Assembly (NCBI RefSeq): GCF_005405925.1
Contig: NZ_BJHV01000001.1
Coordinates: forward strand, 7,564,001 to 7,628,000
Source: Streptomyces antimycoticus
GTDB lineage: Bacteria > Actinomycetota > Actinomycetes > Streptomycetales > Streptomycetaceae
DNA: 64,000 nt
Reading direction: 5' to 3'
In this document: positions 19,240 to 28,374 of the stretch, piece after piece
Position numbering within the stretch: position 1 is the first letter of the stretch
How the letters are laid out: each line of letters opens with the position of its first letter
Notes under the pieces: generated by a model
What the model saw: only the letters and a program-made list of their open reading frames with translations
What the model was told of the DNA's origin: nothing
Database searches by the model: none
Made by a program: the position numbers and the translations under genes

Positions 19240-20445
19240 ATGGGCGTGGAGACTCCGGGATCGCAGTCGTCGCTGCACCGGGCCAATCTCGAGCGGGTGG
19301 TCCGTGCGGTGCGGATGGCGGGCTCGCTGACCCAAGCGGAGATCGCCCGGTCCACCGGGCTGTCCGCCGCCACCGTCTCCAACATCGTGCGTGAGCTCAA
19401 GGACGGCGGAACGGTCGAGGTCACCCCCACCTCGGCGGGTGGCCGCCGGGCGCGCAGCGTCTCGCTCAGCGGCGACGCGGGCATCGTCGTAGGGGTGGAT
19501 TTCGGCCATACGCATCTGCGCGTCGCCATCGGCAATCTCGCCCATCAGGTACTGGCCGAGGAGGCCGAGCCGCTGGATGTGGACGCCTCCTCCTCACAGG
19601 GGCTGGACCGGGCGGAGCAGCTGGTCAGCAGGTTGATCACGGCCAGCGGGCTCAGCCAGGACAAGGTGGTCGGCGTCGGCCTCGGGGTGCCCGCGCCGAT
19701 CGATGTGGAGACCGGCACGCTGGGCTCGACCGCGATCCTGCCGGGCTGGGCGGGCACCAATCCGCGCGATGACCTGGCCCAGCGGCTCGGGGTGCCGGTG
19801 CACGTCGACAACGACGCCAACCTCGGCGCCCTCGGCGAGCTGGTCTGGGGCTCCGGCCGCGGGGTCGCCGACCTCGCGTACATCAAGGTCGCCGACGGTG
19901 TCGGCGCGGGGCTGGTGATCAGCGGGAAGATCTACCGCGGTCCCGGCGGTACGGCGGGCGAGATCGGCCATATCACCCTCGACGAGTCGGGCCCGGTGTG
20001 CCGCTGCGGCAACCGCGGCTGTCTGGAGACCTTCACCGCGGCCCGCTATGTGCTGCCACTGCTGCAATCCAGCCATGGCGCGGACCTCACCGTGGAGCGC
20101 ATGGTGCAGCTGGCCCGCGAGGGCGACCCCGGCTGCCGGCGGGTGATCGGGGATGTCGGCCGGCACATCGGCAGCGGGGTGGCCAACCTCTGCAATCTGA
20201 TCAATCCGAGCCGGATGGTGCTGGGCGGTCAGCTCGCCGAGGCGGGGGAGCTGGTGCTGGGCCCGATCCGGGAGTCGGTCGCGCGGTACGCGATCCCCAG
20301 CGCGGCCCATCAGCTGTCGGTGATGCCCGGGGCGCTCGGCGGCCGGGCCGAGGTGCTGGGCGCGCTGGCGCTGGTGCTCAGCGAGATGGGAGATTCGACG
20401 CTGCTGGACGGTGCGCTCTCGGCGGGGGCTCCGGCCCTCACCTGA
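19240..20445 (+). CDS. rok7B7: ROK-family transcriptional regulator (Rok7B7)
   Basis: 401 residues from the ATG at 19240; in-frame starts at 19159 and 19135 would lengthen it but lack better ribosome binding sites. The N-terminal winged helix (SLTQAEIARSTGLSAATVSNIV) is followed by the ROK sugar-kinase fold with G-V-D-F-G-H-T-H, D-N-D-A-N-L-G-A-L-G-E, G-G-T-A-G-E-I-G-H-I and the zinc motif C-R-C-G-N-R-G-C-L-E. Position between ngcEFG and xylFGH identifies it as the orthologue of S. coelicolor SCO6008, a pleiotropic regulator reported to affect carbon catabolite control, antibiotic production and the xylose importer. It probably acts on the inverted repeats at 20540-20568. Confidence 0.88.
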   Translation: MGVETPGSQSSLHRANLERVVRAVRMAGSLTQAEIARSTGLSAATVSNIVRELKDGGTVEVTPTSAGGRRARSVSLSGDAGIVVGVDFGHTHLRVAIGNLAHQVLAEEAEPLDVDASSSQGLDRAEQLVSRLITASGLSQDKVVGVGLGVPAPIDVETGTLGSTAILPGWAGTNPRDDLAQRLGVPVHVDNDANLGALGELVWGSGRGVADLAYIKVADGVGAGLVISGKIYRGPGGTAGEIGHITLDESGPVCRCGNRGCLETFTAARYVLPLLQSSHGADLTVERMVQLAREGDPGCRRVIGDVGRHIGSGVANLCNLINPSRMVLGGQLAEAGELVLGPIRESVARYAIPSAAHQLSVMPGALGGRAEVLGALALVLSEMGDSTLLDGALSAGAPALT

Positions 20446-20539
20446 CCGCCGGACCGCGGCCCTTGGCCCCGGTCTTGCCTGAGCGGCTTTGTCCGGTCAC
20501 GCTCCGTCTATCCGGCCTGTCCGGCTGCGTTCACTCAGA

Positions 20540-20568
20540 TAACGAATGGCACCGTTGCCATCTCGTTA
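20540..20568. promoter_or_regulatory. Nested inverted repeats upstream of xylF (ROK operator candidate)
   Basis: Outer arms TAACGA (20540-20545) and TCGTTA (20563-20568); inner dyad TGGCA-CCGT-TGCCA at 20547-20560 with a slightly shifted centre. About 95 bp upstream of xylF and directly downstream of rok7B7, the best candidate in the window for a Rok7B7 site. The rest of 20446-20661 is leader sequence. Confidence 0.5.
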
Positions 20569-20661
20569 AGGATTTACTTCTTGACGCCATGCGGGCGGCC
20601 GAGTTGACTTCCAGCCACCTCGGCCGCAATGACGCGGCCTCGTCAGGGAGGTCACCCCCAA

Positions 20662-21762
20662 ATGAACGCAACGATGCGTCGCGTCGCTCTCGCTGCCTCT
20701 GTCGTGTCGATGACCGTAGCCCTCGCCGCTTGTGGTTCGGCGAAGGAGGCCGACAGCGACAAGAAGGACGAGAAGAAGAAGACCGGTCCGCTCACGATCG
20801 GGCTCTTGCTGCCCGAGGACCAGACGGCCAGATACGAGAACTTCGACCGGCCATACATCACCAAGAAGGTCAAGGCGCTCTGCGCGGACTGCAAGATCCT
20901 TTACGTCAACGCCAAGTCGGATACGTCGGTTCAGCAGCAGCAGGTCGACTCGATGATCACCAAGAAGGTCGACGCGCTCATCCTCGACTCGGTGGACTCC
21001 AAGTCCATAGCCTCCTCGGTCAAGAAGGCCGACGAGGCCGGGATCCCGGTCGTCGCCTACGACCGGCTGGCCGAGGGCCCGGTCTCCGCGTACACCTCGT
21101 TCGACAACGAGACGGTCGGCAAGGTCCAGGGCCAGGCGCTGCTCGAGGCGCTGGGCGACAAGGCCAAGAGCGGCAAGATCGTGATGCTCAACGGCTGGGA
21201 GGCCGACCCCAACGCCGCCCTGTTCAAGAAGGGCGCGATGTCCGTCCTCAAGGGCAAGGTGAACGTCGGCAAGTCGTACGACATCGACCGCTGGCTCGCG
21301 GACAAGGCCAACGAGGCCATGACGGGCGCCATCTCCTCCCTCGGCAAGAAGAACATCATCGGCGTCTACTCGGCCAACGACAGCATGGCGGGCGGCGCGA
21401 TCACCGCGCTCAAGAGCGGCGGCTTCAACCCGCTGCCCCCGGTCACCGGCCAGGACGCCGAACTCGAGGGTGTGCGCCGGGTCGTCACCGGCGAGCAGTA
21501 CATGAGCGTCTACAAGTCCTACCTGGACGAGGCCGCCGCCGCCGCGGAGATGGCCATCGCGCTCGGCCGCGGCGAGAAGGTCAACGAGTCCAACACGGTT
21601 GACAGCCCGACCACCAAGGACATCCCGGCGACGCTGATCACCCCGATCTCGCTGACCAAGAAGAACATCAAGGACACCGTCGTCAAGGACGGGAACTACA
21701 CGGTCGCCCAGATCTGCACCGCCAAGTACAAGGCGGCGTGTGACGAGGCCGGTCTGAAGTAG
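20662..21762 (+). CDS. xylF: Xylose ABC transporter substrate-binding lipoprotein
   Basis: 366 residues from the ATG at 20662, with GGGAGG at 10-nt spacing. A lipoprotein signal ends V-A-L-A-A-C (Cys about 19), followed by a charged linker and a periplasmic-binding type I sugar-binding fold (LTIGLLLPEDQTARYENFDRP, ALILDSVDSKSIASSVKKADEAGIPVVAYDR). It binds D-xylose at the cell surface and delivers it to XylH/XylG. First gene of the operon, right after rok7B7. Three hairpins separate it from xylG, likely giving excess binding protein over membrane components. Confidence 0.92.
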   Translation: MNATMRRVALAASVVSMTVALAACGSAKEADSDKKDEKKKTGPLTIGLLLPEDQTARYENFDRPYITKKVKALCADCKILYVNAKSDTSVQQQQVDSMITKKVDALILDSVDSKSIASSVKKADEAGIPVVAYDRLAEGPVSAYTSFDNETVGKVQGQALLEALGDKAKSGKIVMLNGWEADPNAALFKKGAMSVLKGKVNVGKSYDIDRWLADKANEAMTGAISSLGKKNIIGVYSANDSMAGGAITALKSGGFNPLPPVTGQDAELEGVRRVVTGEQYMSVYKSYLDEAAAAAEMAIALGRGEKVNESNTVDSPTTKDIPATLITPISLTKKNIKDTVVKDGNYTVAQICTAKYKAACDEAGLK

Positions 21763-21769
21763 CGGCGCG

Positions 21770-21867
21770 GGGCCGTCCGTCCCTCGCGGACGGCCCGCCC
21801 GCCCCTGACACCCCCCAACCGAGGGGAGAGCGCGCTCTCCCCTCCGTCACACAGCAGGGATCTCCCT
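21770..21867. other. Three consecutive hairpins in the xylF-xylG gap
   Basis: Stem 1: 21770-21779 with 21787-21796. Stem 2: perfect 20-bp palindrome 21823-21842 (GGGGAGAGCG and its complement). Stem 3: a 7-bp GCAGGGA/TCCCTGC stem around 21853-21868. Such attenuating or mRNA-stabilising structures after a binding-protein gene are common in ABC operons. Confidence 0.75.
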
Positions 21868-21889
21868 GCCCGGAACGGAGCTGGCCATC

Positions 21890-22669
21890 GTGCCGAACGG
21901 ACCCGTGTTGGCGTTGCGCGGGATCTCCAAGCGGTTCGGCGCCGTCCAGGCGCTCACCGACATCGATCTGGAGGTCCACGCCGGTGAAGTCGTCGCCCTG
22001 GTGGGCGACAACGGCGCCGGCAAGTCGACCCTCGTCAAGACCATCGCCGGAGTCGGTCCCGCCGACGAAGGCGTCATTGAGTGGCAGGGCAAGTCCGTCC
22101 AGGTCACCCGGCCGCACGATGCCCAGGGGCTGGGCATCGCGACGGTGTACCAGGACCTCGCCCTCTGCGACAACATCGACGTCGTCGGCAACCTCTTCCT
22201 CGGCCGCGAGATCCTGCGCGCCGGGGTGCTCGACGAGGTCGAGATGGAGCGGCGCTCCCGCGAGTTGCTGCAGACCCTGTCGATCCGCATCCCCAGTGTG
22301 CGGATCCCGATCGCCTCGCTCTCGGGTGGCCAGCGGCAGACCGTCGCCATCGCCCGTTCGATGCTCGGCGAGCCCAAGCTGGTGATCCTGGACGAGCCGA
22401 CCGCCGCCCTCGGCGTCGAGCAGACCGCGCAGGTCCTCGACCTGGTCGAGCGGCTGCGCGACCGCGGCCTGGCCGTCATTCTCATCAGCCACAACATGGC
22501 CGACGTCAAGGCGGTCGCGGACCGCGTCGCGGTGCTGCGGCTGGGCCGTAACAACGGCATCTTCGATGTGAAGACCACCTCTCAGGAAGAGATCATTTCC
22601 GCCATCACCGGCGCCACGGACAACGCCGTGACCCGCCGCAAGGCGCGTAGCGGGGAGGTCGCGAAGTGA
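21890..22669 (+). CDS. xylG: Xylose ABC transporter ATP-binding protein (single ATPase domain)
   Basis: 259 residues from a GTG at 21890 preceded by CGGAG. One complete ABC ATPase domain: Walker A G-D-N-G-A-G-K-S-T, Q-loop in V-Y-Q-D-L-A-L-C-D-N, signature L-S-G-G-Q-R-Q, Walker B L-V-I-L-D-E-P, His switch in I-S-H-N-M. E. coli XylG and RbsA are double-length with two ATPase halves; this protein has one and would act as a homodimer, the known Streptomyces form. It overlaps xylH by 4 bp (GTGA), so translation is coupled. Confidence 0.92.
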   Translation: MPNGPVLALRGISKRFGAVQALTDIDLEVHAGEVVALVGDNGAGKSTLVKTIAGVGPADEGVIEWQGKSVQVTRPHDAQGLGIATVYQDLALCDNIDVVGNLFLGREILRAGVLDEVEMERRSRELLQTLSIRIPSVRIPIASLSGGQRQTVAIARSMLGEPKLVILDEPTAALGVEQTAQVLDLVERLRDRGLAVILISHNMADVKAVADRVAVLRLGRNNGIFDVKTTSQEEIISAITGATDNAVTRRKARSGEVAK

Positions 22670-23982
22670 CCACGAACGTCGACAAGACCAACGGTGGTCC
22701 GTCGAACGGCGGCAACAAGGCGAGCGGCCCGGCCGACGTCAACCCCGTGGCCAAGGACGCGGTCACCGTCGTCGACCCCCGGCTGCTGGTCCGTCAGGAG
22801 GGGTTCAGAGGCTATCTGACGGAGTTCGGCCGGAAGATGCGCAGCGGCGATCTGGGCGCGGTCCCGGTCATCGTCGGCATCGCCATCATCTGGGCGGTCT
22901 TCCAGTGGAAGGACAGCGCCTTCCTCTCGCCCAAGAACCTCTCCGACCTCTCGATCCTGCTCGGCGGCACCGGCATGATCTCGGTCGGGATCGTCTTCGT
23001 GCTGCTGCTCGGTGAGATCGACCTGTCCGTCGGCTCGCTCAGCGGTCTGGCCGCGGCCACGTTGGCGGTGCTCAACGTCAACGAGGGCGTGCCCGAGGGG
23101 ATCGCGGTGCTCGCCGCACTCGCCAGCGGTGCGGTGCTCGGCGCGCTGCACGGCTTCTTCTTCGCCAAGATAGGCGTCCCGGCCTTCGTGGTGACCCTGG
23201 CCGGTCTGCTGGCCTGGAACGGTCTGATGCTCCAGGTGCTCGGCACCACCGGCACCATCAGCATCGCGGACGACAGCTTCGTGCGGGATCTCACCGCCCA
23301 CTACTTCAGCCAGCTCATCGCCGCGTACGGGGTGGCCGCGCTGGCGACGGCGGGCTTCTTCCTCGCCCAGTTCCTGGACAGCAGGCGCCGTAAGGCGGTC
23401 GGCGTGCCCTCGCGGCCGCTGAGCGAGATCCTGGTCCGCACCGGCGTGCTCGCGTTGATCACCTTCACCGCGGCCTGGCGGCTGAACGAGTACAAGGGCC
23501 TGCCCCTGGCCCTGGTGATCTTCGTGGCGGTCCTGGTGATCCTCGACTTCGTGGTCCGGCGCACCGCCTACGGGCGCAAGGTGATCGCCCTGGGCGGCAG
23601 CGTCGAGGCGGCCCGCCGCGCGGGCATCAACGTCGTCGCCATCCGGATCTCGGTCTACTCGCTCGCCGGCCTGATGGCCGCCTTCGGCGGCATCATGATC
23701 GCCTCCCGGATCGGCTCCGCCAGCCAGCAGGCCGGCACCGGCAACCTGCTGATGGAGGCCATCGCGGCCGCGGTCATCGGCGGCACCAGCCTCTTCGGTG
23801 GCCGGGGCTCGGTCTGGTCGGCGCTGCTCGGCATGCTGGTCATCGGCTCGATCTCGTCGGGGATGAACCTGCTGGGCGTCGCGAACTCCGTCCAGTACAT
23901 GATCACCGGTGGGGTGCTGCTGGCCGCTGTCGTCATCGACTCGGTGTCGCGCAGGACACAACGGTCCGCGGGTCGCGGCTGA
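22666..23982 (+). CDS. xylH: Xylose ABC transporter permease
   Basis: 438 residues from the GTG at 22666 overlapping the xylG stop. About 50 hydrophilic residues precede 10 or more membrane segments of the RbsC/XylH (BPD_transp_2) type, with conserved [13 protein letters not shown] and [12 protein letters not shown]. Family permeases are usually 320-400 residues; the extra length is the N-terminal tail and an insert near residue 230-255 ([14 protein letters not shown]). Last gene of the xyl operon; the hairpin at 24000-24033 follows. Confidence 0.92.
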   Translation: MTTNVDKTNGGPSNGGNKASGPADVNPVAKDAVTVVDPRLLVRQEGFRGYLTEFGRKMRSGDLGAVPVIVGIAIIWAVFQWKDSAFLSPKNLSDLSILLGGTGMISVGIVFVLLLGEIDLSVGSLSGLAAATLAVLNVNEGVPEGIAVLAALASGAVLGALHGFFFAKIGVPAFVVTLAGLLAWNGLMLQVLGTTGTISIADDSFVRDLTAHYFSQLIAAYGVAALATAGFFLAQFLDSRRRKAVGVPSRPLSEILVRTGVLALITFTAAWRLNEYKGLPLALVIFVAVLVILDFVVRRTAYGRKVIALGGSVEAARRAGINVVAIRISVYSLAGLMAAFGGIMIASRIGSASQQAGTGNLLMEAIAAAVIGGTSLFGGRGSVWSALLGMLVIGSISSGMNLLGVANSVQYMITGGVLLAAVVIDSVSRRTQRSAGRG

Positions 23983-23999
23983 CCCGCACGTCTCACCCG

Positions 24000-24033
24000 G
24001 CTGCCCGGTGCCTCCACGGAGGCGCCGGGCAGC
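24000..24033. terminator. Terminator after xylFGH
   Basis: A near-perfect 15-bp stem (24000-24014 with 24019-24033, one G-T pair) and CACG tetraloop follow the xylH stop; no T-tract. Confidence 0.75.
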
Positions 24034-24152
24034 TGTCTGAAAGAACACGCGTGACAGACATCGCATGGGGGGAGGTCTGCGCCGGAGGGCGGAACATTAG
24101 ACTCGGGCGGACCGGCAAGCTCCATGGAGACGCTCGAAGCAAGGAGGCACGG

Positions 24153-26117
24153 GTGCTGCTGACCCGCATCACGGGACCGCGCGATCTGGACCGGCTCACT
24201 CCGGAGGAGCTGGACCAGTTGGCCGCGGAGATCCGCTCCTTCCTCGTCGACGCCGTCTCCAAGACCGGCGGCCATCTCGGCCCCAATCTCGGCGTGGTGG
24301 AGCTGACCATCGCCCTGCACCGGGTCTTCGAGTCGCCCCGGGACAAGGTGCTGCTGGACACCGGGCACCAGTCCTACGTCCACAAGCTGCTCACCGGCCG
24401 CCAGGACTTCTCCAAGCTCAAGAGCAAGGGTGGTTTGTCCGGTTATCCCTCGCGGTCCGAGTCCGAGCACGACGTCATCGAGAACAGCCACGCCTCGACC
24501 GTCCTCGGCTGGGCCGAGGGCCTCGCCAAGGCCAATGAGCTGCTCGGCAAGCAGGACCATGTGGTCGCCGTGATCGGCGACGGCGCGCTGACCGGCGGTA
24601 TGGCCTGGGAGGCGCTGAACAACATCGCCGCGGCCAAGAACCGCCCGCTGGTCATCGTCGTCAACGACAACGAGCGTTCCTACGGCCCGACCATCGGCGG
24701 CCTGGCCAACCACCTCGCCACCCTCCGCACCACCGACGGCTATGAGCGCTTCCTGGCCCGCGGCAAGGACCTGCTGGAGCGCACCCCGGTGGTCGGCAGG
24801 CCGCTGTACGAGACGCTGCACGGGGCCAAGAAGGGGCTGAAGGACTTCATCACCCCGCAGGGCATGTTCGAGGATCTGGGGCTGAAGTACGTCGGCCCGA
24901 TCAACGGCCATGACATCGAGGCGCTGGAGTCGGCGCTGCAGCGGGCGAAGCGTTTCGGCGGCCCGGTCATCGTGCACTGTCTCACCGAGAAGGGCCGCGG
25001 CTATCAACCCGCCCTGCAGGACGAGGCGGACCGCTTCCACGCCGTCGGCAAGATCCACCCGGACACCGGGCTGCCGATCTCGGCCTCCGGCGCCGACTGG
25101 ACCTCGGTCTTCGGCGAGGAGATGGTCAAGCTCGGCGAGGAGCGCGAGGACATCGTCGCGATCACGGCGGCCATGCTGCACCCGGTGGGGCTCACCGAGT
25201 TCGCCAAGCGCTTCCCGGAGCGGGTCTACGACGTGGGCATCGCCGAGCAGCACGCGGCGGTCTCGGCGGCCGGGCTCGCCACCGGCGGTCTCCACCCGGT
25301 CTTCGCCGTCTACGCCACCTTCCTCAACCGGGCCTTCGACCAGGTCCTGATGGATGTGGCCCTGCACAAGTGCGGGGTGACCTTCGTGCTGGACCGCGCC
25401 GGTATCACCGGCACCGACGGGGCTTCGCACAACGGCATGTGGGACATGTCGCTCCTGCAGGTCGTCCCGGGCCTGCGGATCGCCGCCCCGCGCGACGCCG
25501 ACCAGGTCCGCGCCCAGCTGCGCGAGGCCGTGGAGGTGGAGGACGCGCCGACCGTGGTGCGCTACTCCAAGGGCGCGGTGGGCCCGGCGGTCGCGGCCGT
25601 CGGCAGGATCGGCGGCATGGACGTGCTGCGGGAGCCCGCGGCGGCCGACCGTGAGCGGCCCGATGTGCTGCTGGTCTCGGTGGGCGCGCTGGCCCCGATG
25701 TGTCTGGAGGTTGCCGACCTTCTCGACAAACAGGGCATTTCCACTACGGTGGTCGACCCCCGCTGGGTCAAGCCGGTCGACGAGGAGCTGCCCGCCCTCG
25801 CCGAGCGCCACCGCGTCGTCGTCACCGTCGAGGACAACAGCCGGGTCGGCGGTGTGGGCTCCGCCGTGGCCCAGGCGCTGCGCGACTCGGGCGTCGACAT
25901 GCCGGTGCGCGACTTCGGCATCCCGCCGCGCTTCCTCGACCATGCCTCCCGTAAGGAGGTCATGGCGGAGATCGGGCTGACCGCACCGGACATCGCCCGG
26001 CAGGTCACCGGGCTGGTCTCCAGGATCGGTGGCCGCTACGGGAGCGAGTCCGCGGACGCGGGCTCCCGGAGTGCCGATGTGGCCCGGTCGACGACGGCCG
26101 AGCCGGTGCGCGACTGA
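24153..26117 (+). CDS. dxs: 1-deoxy-D-xylulose-5-phosphate synthase
   Basis: 654 residues from the GTG at 24153, with a textbook AAGGAGG (24141-24147) at 5-nt spacing. It condenses pyruvate and glyceraldehyde 3-phosphate, the first step of the MEP isoprenoid pathway, cytosolic and ThDP-dependent. Visible: [12 protein letters not shown], the ThDP motif [26 protein letters not shown] with the catalytic Glu, and the transketolase C domain ([19 protein letters not shown]). The last ~30 residues are a Ser/Arg-rich extension. A single gene between the xyl operon and a permease, ending in a strong terminator. Neighbourhood matches S. coelicolor SCO6013. Confidence 0.96.
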   Translation: MLLTRITGPRDLDRLTPEELDQLAAEIRSFLVDAVSKTGGHLGPNLGVVELTIALHRVFESPRDKVLLDTGHQSYVHKLLTGRQDFSKLKSKGGLSGYPSRSESEHDVIENSHASTVLGWAEGLAKANELLGKQDHVVAVIGDGALTGGMAWEALNNIAAAKNRPLVIVVNDNERSYGPTIGGLANHLATLRTTDGYERFLARGKDLLERTPVVGRPLYETLHGAKKGLKDFITPQGMFEDLGLKYVGPINGHDIEALESALQRAKRFGGPVIVHCLTEKGRGYQPALQDEADRFHAVGKIHPDTGLPISASGADWTSVFGEEMVKLGEEREDIVAITAAMLHPVGLTEFAKRFPERVYDVGIAEQHAAVSAAGLATGGLHPVFAVYATFLNRAFDQVLMDVALHKCGVTFVLDRAGITGTDGASHNGMWDMSLLQVVPGLRIAAPRDADQVRAQLREAVEVEDAPTVVRYSKGAVGPAVAAVGRIGGMDVLREPAAADRERPDVLLVSVGALAPMCLEVADLLDKQGISTTVVDPRWVKPVDEELPALAERHRVVVTVEDNSRVGGVGSAVAQALRDSGVDMPVRDFGIPPRFLDHASRKEVMAEIGLTAPDIARQVTGLVSRIGGRYGSESADAGSRSADVARSTTAEPVRD

Positions 26118-26147
26118 GCCACCGGGCCGCCGCCCCCTTTCCGCCGC

Positions 26148-26184
26148 CTGGGCCGGTCGGAGCCTCCTGCTCCGACCGGCCCAG
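26148..26184. terminator. Strong terminator after dxs
   Basis: 15-bp perfect stem (26148-26162 with 26170-26184), 7-nt loop. Confidence 0.88.
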
Positions 26185-26311
26185 CGTGCGTCCCCCGGGC
26201 CCGCCCCATCGGGTGAATCGGCCGGGGCTTGGGGTGTGCGTACCTCCCTCCCGCCCGGTTGGCAGAACCATGGGCGCCCACGGGGCATGGGCAGGCGCGG
26301 AGGTGGCATCG

Positions 26312-27883
26312 GTGAGCGAGCGGGAACCCGAGGGCCGCTCCGGCGGCGGCACTGGTGGCGATGGCAGCCGTAAGGCTCGGCCGGACTATCTGCGGACGAA
26401 GTCGATCGAACAGTCCATCCAGGACACCGAGGAGCCCGAGCACGCCCTGACCCGGTCGCTGTCCGCCCTGGACCTCACGGTCTTCGGCGTCGGCGTGATC
26501 ATCGGGACCGGCATCTTCGTCCTCACCGGGGCCGTCGCCAAGGAGCAGGCGGGCCCCGCGACCGCCCTCGCCTTCGTCGTCGCGGGCATCGTCTGCGCGC
26601 TGGCCGCGCTCTGCTACGCCGAGTTCGCCTCGACCGTGCCGGTGGCCGGGTCCGCGTACACCTTCTCGTACGCCTCGCTGGGCGAGCTGCCCGCCTGGAC
26701 CATCGGCTGGGACCTGGTGCTGGAGTTCGCGCTCGGCACCGCCGTGGTCGCGGTCGGCTGGGCCGGCTACATCCGCTCGCTGCTGGCCAACGCGGGCTGG
26801 GAGCTGCCCGCCGCCCTGTCCGGGCCCGACGGGGCGCACGGCTTCTCCTTCGACGTACTCGCCGCCGCCCTGGTGCTGGTGATCACCGTGATCCTGGTCC
26901 TCGGGATGAAGCTGTCGGCGCGCGTCACCTCGGTGGTGGTCGGAGTGAAGGTGACGGTGGTGCTGCTGGTCATCATCGCGGGCTCCTTCTTCATCGACCC
27001 GGCCAACTACCGCCCCTTCATCCCCGAGCCCAAGGGCACGATCTCGGGCTCGGGACTCACCGCCCCGCTGATCCAGCTGATGTTCGACTACGAGCCGACG
27101 ACCTTCGGCGTCGAGGGCATCTTCACCGCCGCCGCCGTGGTCTTCTTCGCCTTCATCGGCTTCGACGTGGTGGCGACCGCGGCGGAGGAGACCAGAAACC
27201 CCCAGCGGGACATGCCCCGGGGCATCCTCGGCTCGCTCCTCATCTGCACCGTGCTCTACGTCGCCGTGTCGATCGTGGTCACCGGGATGCAGAAGTACAC
27301 CCGGCTGACGGTGGACGCCCCGCTCGCCGACGCCTTCAAGGCCACCGGACACCCCTTCTACGCGGGCGTCATCAGCTTCGGCGCCGCGGTCGGGCTGACC
27401 ACCGTGTGCATGATCCTGCTGCTCGGCCAGAGCCGGGTGTTCTTCGCGATGAGCCGGGACGGGCTGCTGCCCAGGGTCTTCTCCCGGGTGCACCCGCGCT
27501 TCGGCACGCCCTACCGGTCGACGATCCTGCTCGGCACGCTCATCGCCGTCGTCGCCGGGTTCACCAGCATCTCCCAGCTGGCGGCCCTGGTGAACATCGG
27601 CACCCTCTTCGCCTTCGTCGTGGTCGCGCTCGGCGTGCTGATCCTCCGCGGCACCCGGCCCGATCTGCCCCGCGCCTTCCGTACGCCCTGGGTGCCGGTG
27701 CTGCCGATCGTGTCGGTGGCCGCCTCGCTGTGGCTGATGCTCAATCTGCCCGCCGAGACCTGGCTGCGGTTCGCGGTGTGGATGGTCATCGGCTTCATCG
27801 TCTACTTCCTGTACGGGCGCCGGCACAGCCGGGTGACCGAGGCGGGGACGCGTACGGAGCAGGGCCCGCGCGGAGCCGCCTGA
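26312..27883 (+). CDS. APC-superfamily amino acid permease
   Basis: 523 residues from the GTG at 26312 (GGAGG at 26299-26303, 8-nt spacing); an ATG at 26270 is a possible longer start. About 60 hydrophilic residues lead into 12-14 membrane helices with the CAT-type APC pattern: D-L-T-V-F-G-V-G-V-I-I-G-T-G-I-F-V-L-T-G in helix 1 and F-F-A-F-I-G-F-D-V-V-A-T-A-A-E-E-T-R-N-P in helix 6. Family members carry cationic or neutral amino acids; substrate not predictable. A monocistronic gene convergent with the NYN protein, leaving only 14 bp between stops. Confidence 0.88.
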   Translation: MSEREPEGRSGGGTGGDGSRKARPDYLRTKSIEQSIQDTEEPEHALTRSLSALDLTVFGVGVIIGTGIFVLTGAVAKEQAGPATALAFVVAGIVCALAALCYAEFASTVPVAGSAYTFSYASLGELPAWTIGWDLVLEFALGTAVVAVGWAGYIRSLLANAGWELPAALSGPDGAHGFSFDVLAAALVLVITVILVLGMKLSARVTSVVVGVKVTVVLLVIIAGSFFIDPANYRPFIPEPKGTISGSGLTAPLIQLMFDYEPTTFGVEGIFTAAAVVFFAFIGFDVVATAAEETRNPQRDMPRGILGSLLICTVLYVAVSIVVTGMQKYTRLTVDAPLADAFKATGHPFYAGVISFGAAVGLTTVCMILLLGQSRVFFAMSRDGLLPRVFSRVHPRFGTPYRSTILLGTLIAVVAGFTSISQLAALVNIGTLFAFVVVALGVLILRGTRPDLPRAFRTPWVPVLPIVSVAASLWLMLNLPAETWLRFAVWMVIGFIVYFLYGRRHSRVTEAGTRTEQGPRGAA

Positions 27884-27897
27884 GCGGTCCTGCCGTC

Positions 27898-28305
27898 CTA
27901 GGACGAGCCGTCAGGGCGGACCGACCGGGGGCCCGTCACCTGCGCGCCCAGCGCGGTGACCCGCGCCCGCAGCCCCTGGTCCGCCGTCACCACCAGGCAG
28001 GGGCGGCCCTCCTCGCGGGCCGCCACCACCCGCACGATGTGCTCGTCGCCGCTGCCCGGCGCGTTCTCCACCCGTACGCCCTCCACCGGCTCCACACCCC
28101 GCGCCGCGCCCTCGACCACCATCACGATGTCCACCGGAGGCCGGGTGGCCCAGCCGGGCACCCCCGGGCGGTCGGGGAGCCCGGTCCCGGCGAGGACGGC
28201 CAGCCGGTCGCGGAGCCGCTCGGCGGCGCCGCGGCGGTCACGCCACCAGCCGTCGGGGACCGAACCGATCACGTTGGCGGCATCGACCACCACAAGTCCA
28301 TCCAT
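27898..28305 (-). CDS. Small NYN/PIN-like (YacP-type) ribonuclease-domain protein
   Basis: 135 residues from the ATG at 28305. The N-terminus V-V-V-D-A-A-N-V-I-G-S is the acidic D-x-x-N strand of NYN/PIN nucleases; the other acidic residues are in G-S-G-D-E-H-I and V-V-T-A-D-Q-G-L-R. This pattern (often misnamed NTP pyrophosphohydrolase in Streptomyces) suggests a metal-dependent RNase of the YacP/Rae1 type, some of which act at the ribosome. Divergent from a propeller-like protein with under 75 bp between starts; the two may share regulation. Confidence 0.72.
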   Translation of the reverse strand: MDGLVVVDAANVIGSVPDGWWRDRRGAAERLRDRLAVLAGTGLPDRPGVPGWATRPPVDIVMVVEGAARGVEPVEGVRVENAPGSGDEHIVRVVAAREEGRPCLVVTADQGLRARVTALGAQVTGPRSVRPDGSS

Positions 28306-28374
28306 AGTCCAGGCAAATTACTATGGACATCGTTCGATCAGGTGGACCAACTCGGGGAAGGTTGGCAGCGGGCC

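Noticed and set aside
23983..24152. Thiamine-pyrophosphate or other riboswitch before dxs
   Set aside because: Only the xyl terminator and a normal leader are visible; no TPP-box sequences were found.
27898..28305. Toxin of a toxin-antitoxin pair (PIN/NYN-like)
   Set aside because: No small antitoxin-like partner is adjacent or overlapping; the neighbour is a divergent 348-residue propeller protein.
27406..28374. Upstream extension of the propeller gene into the permease and NYN genes
   Set aside because: The frame is open by chance; the part before 28342 reads as Arg/Pro/Ala-rich noise and overlaps two better genes.
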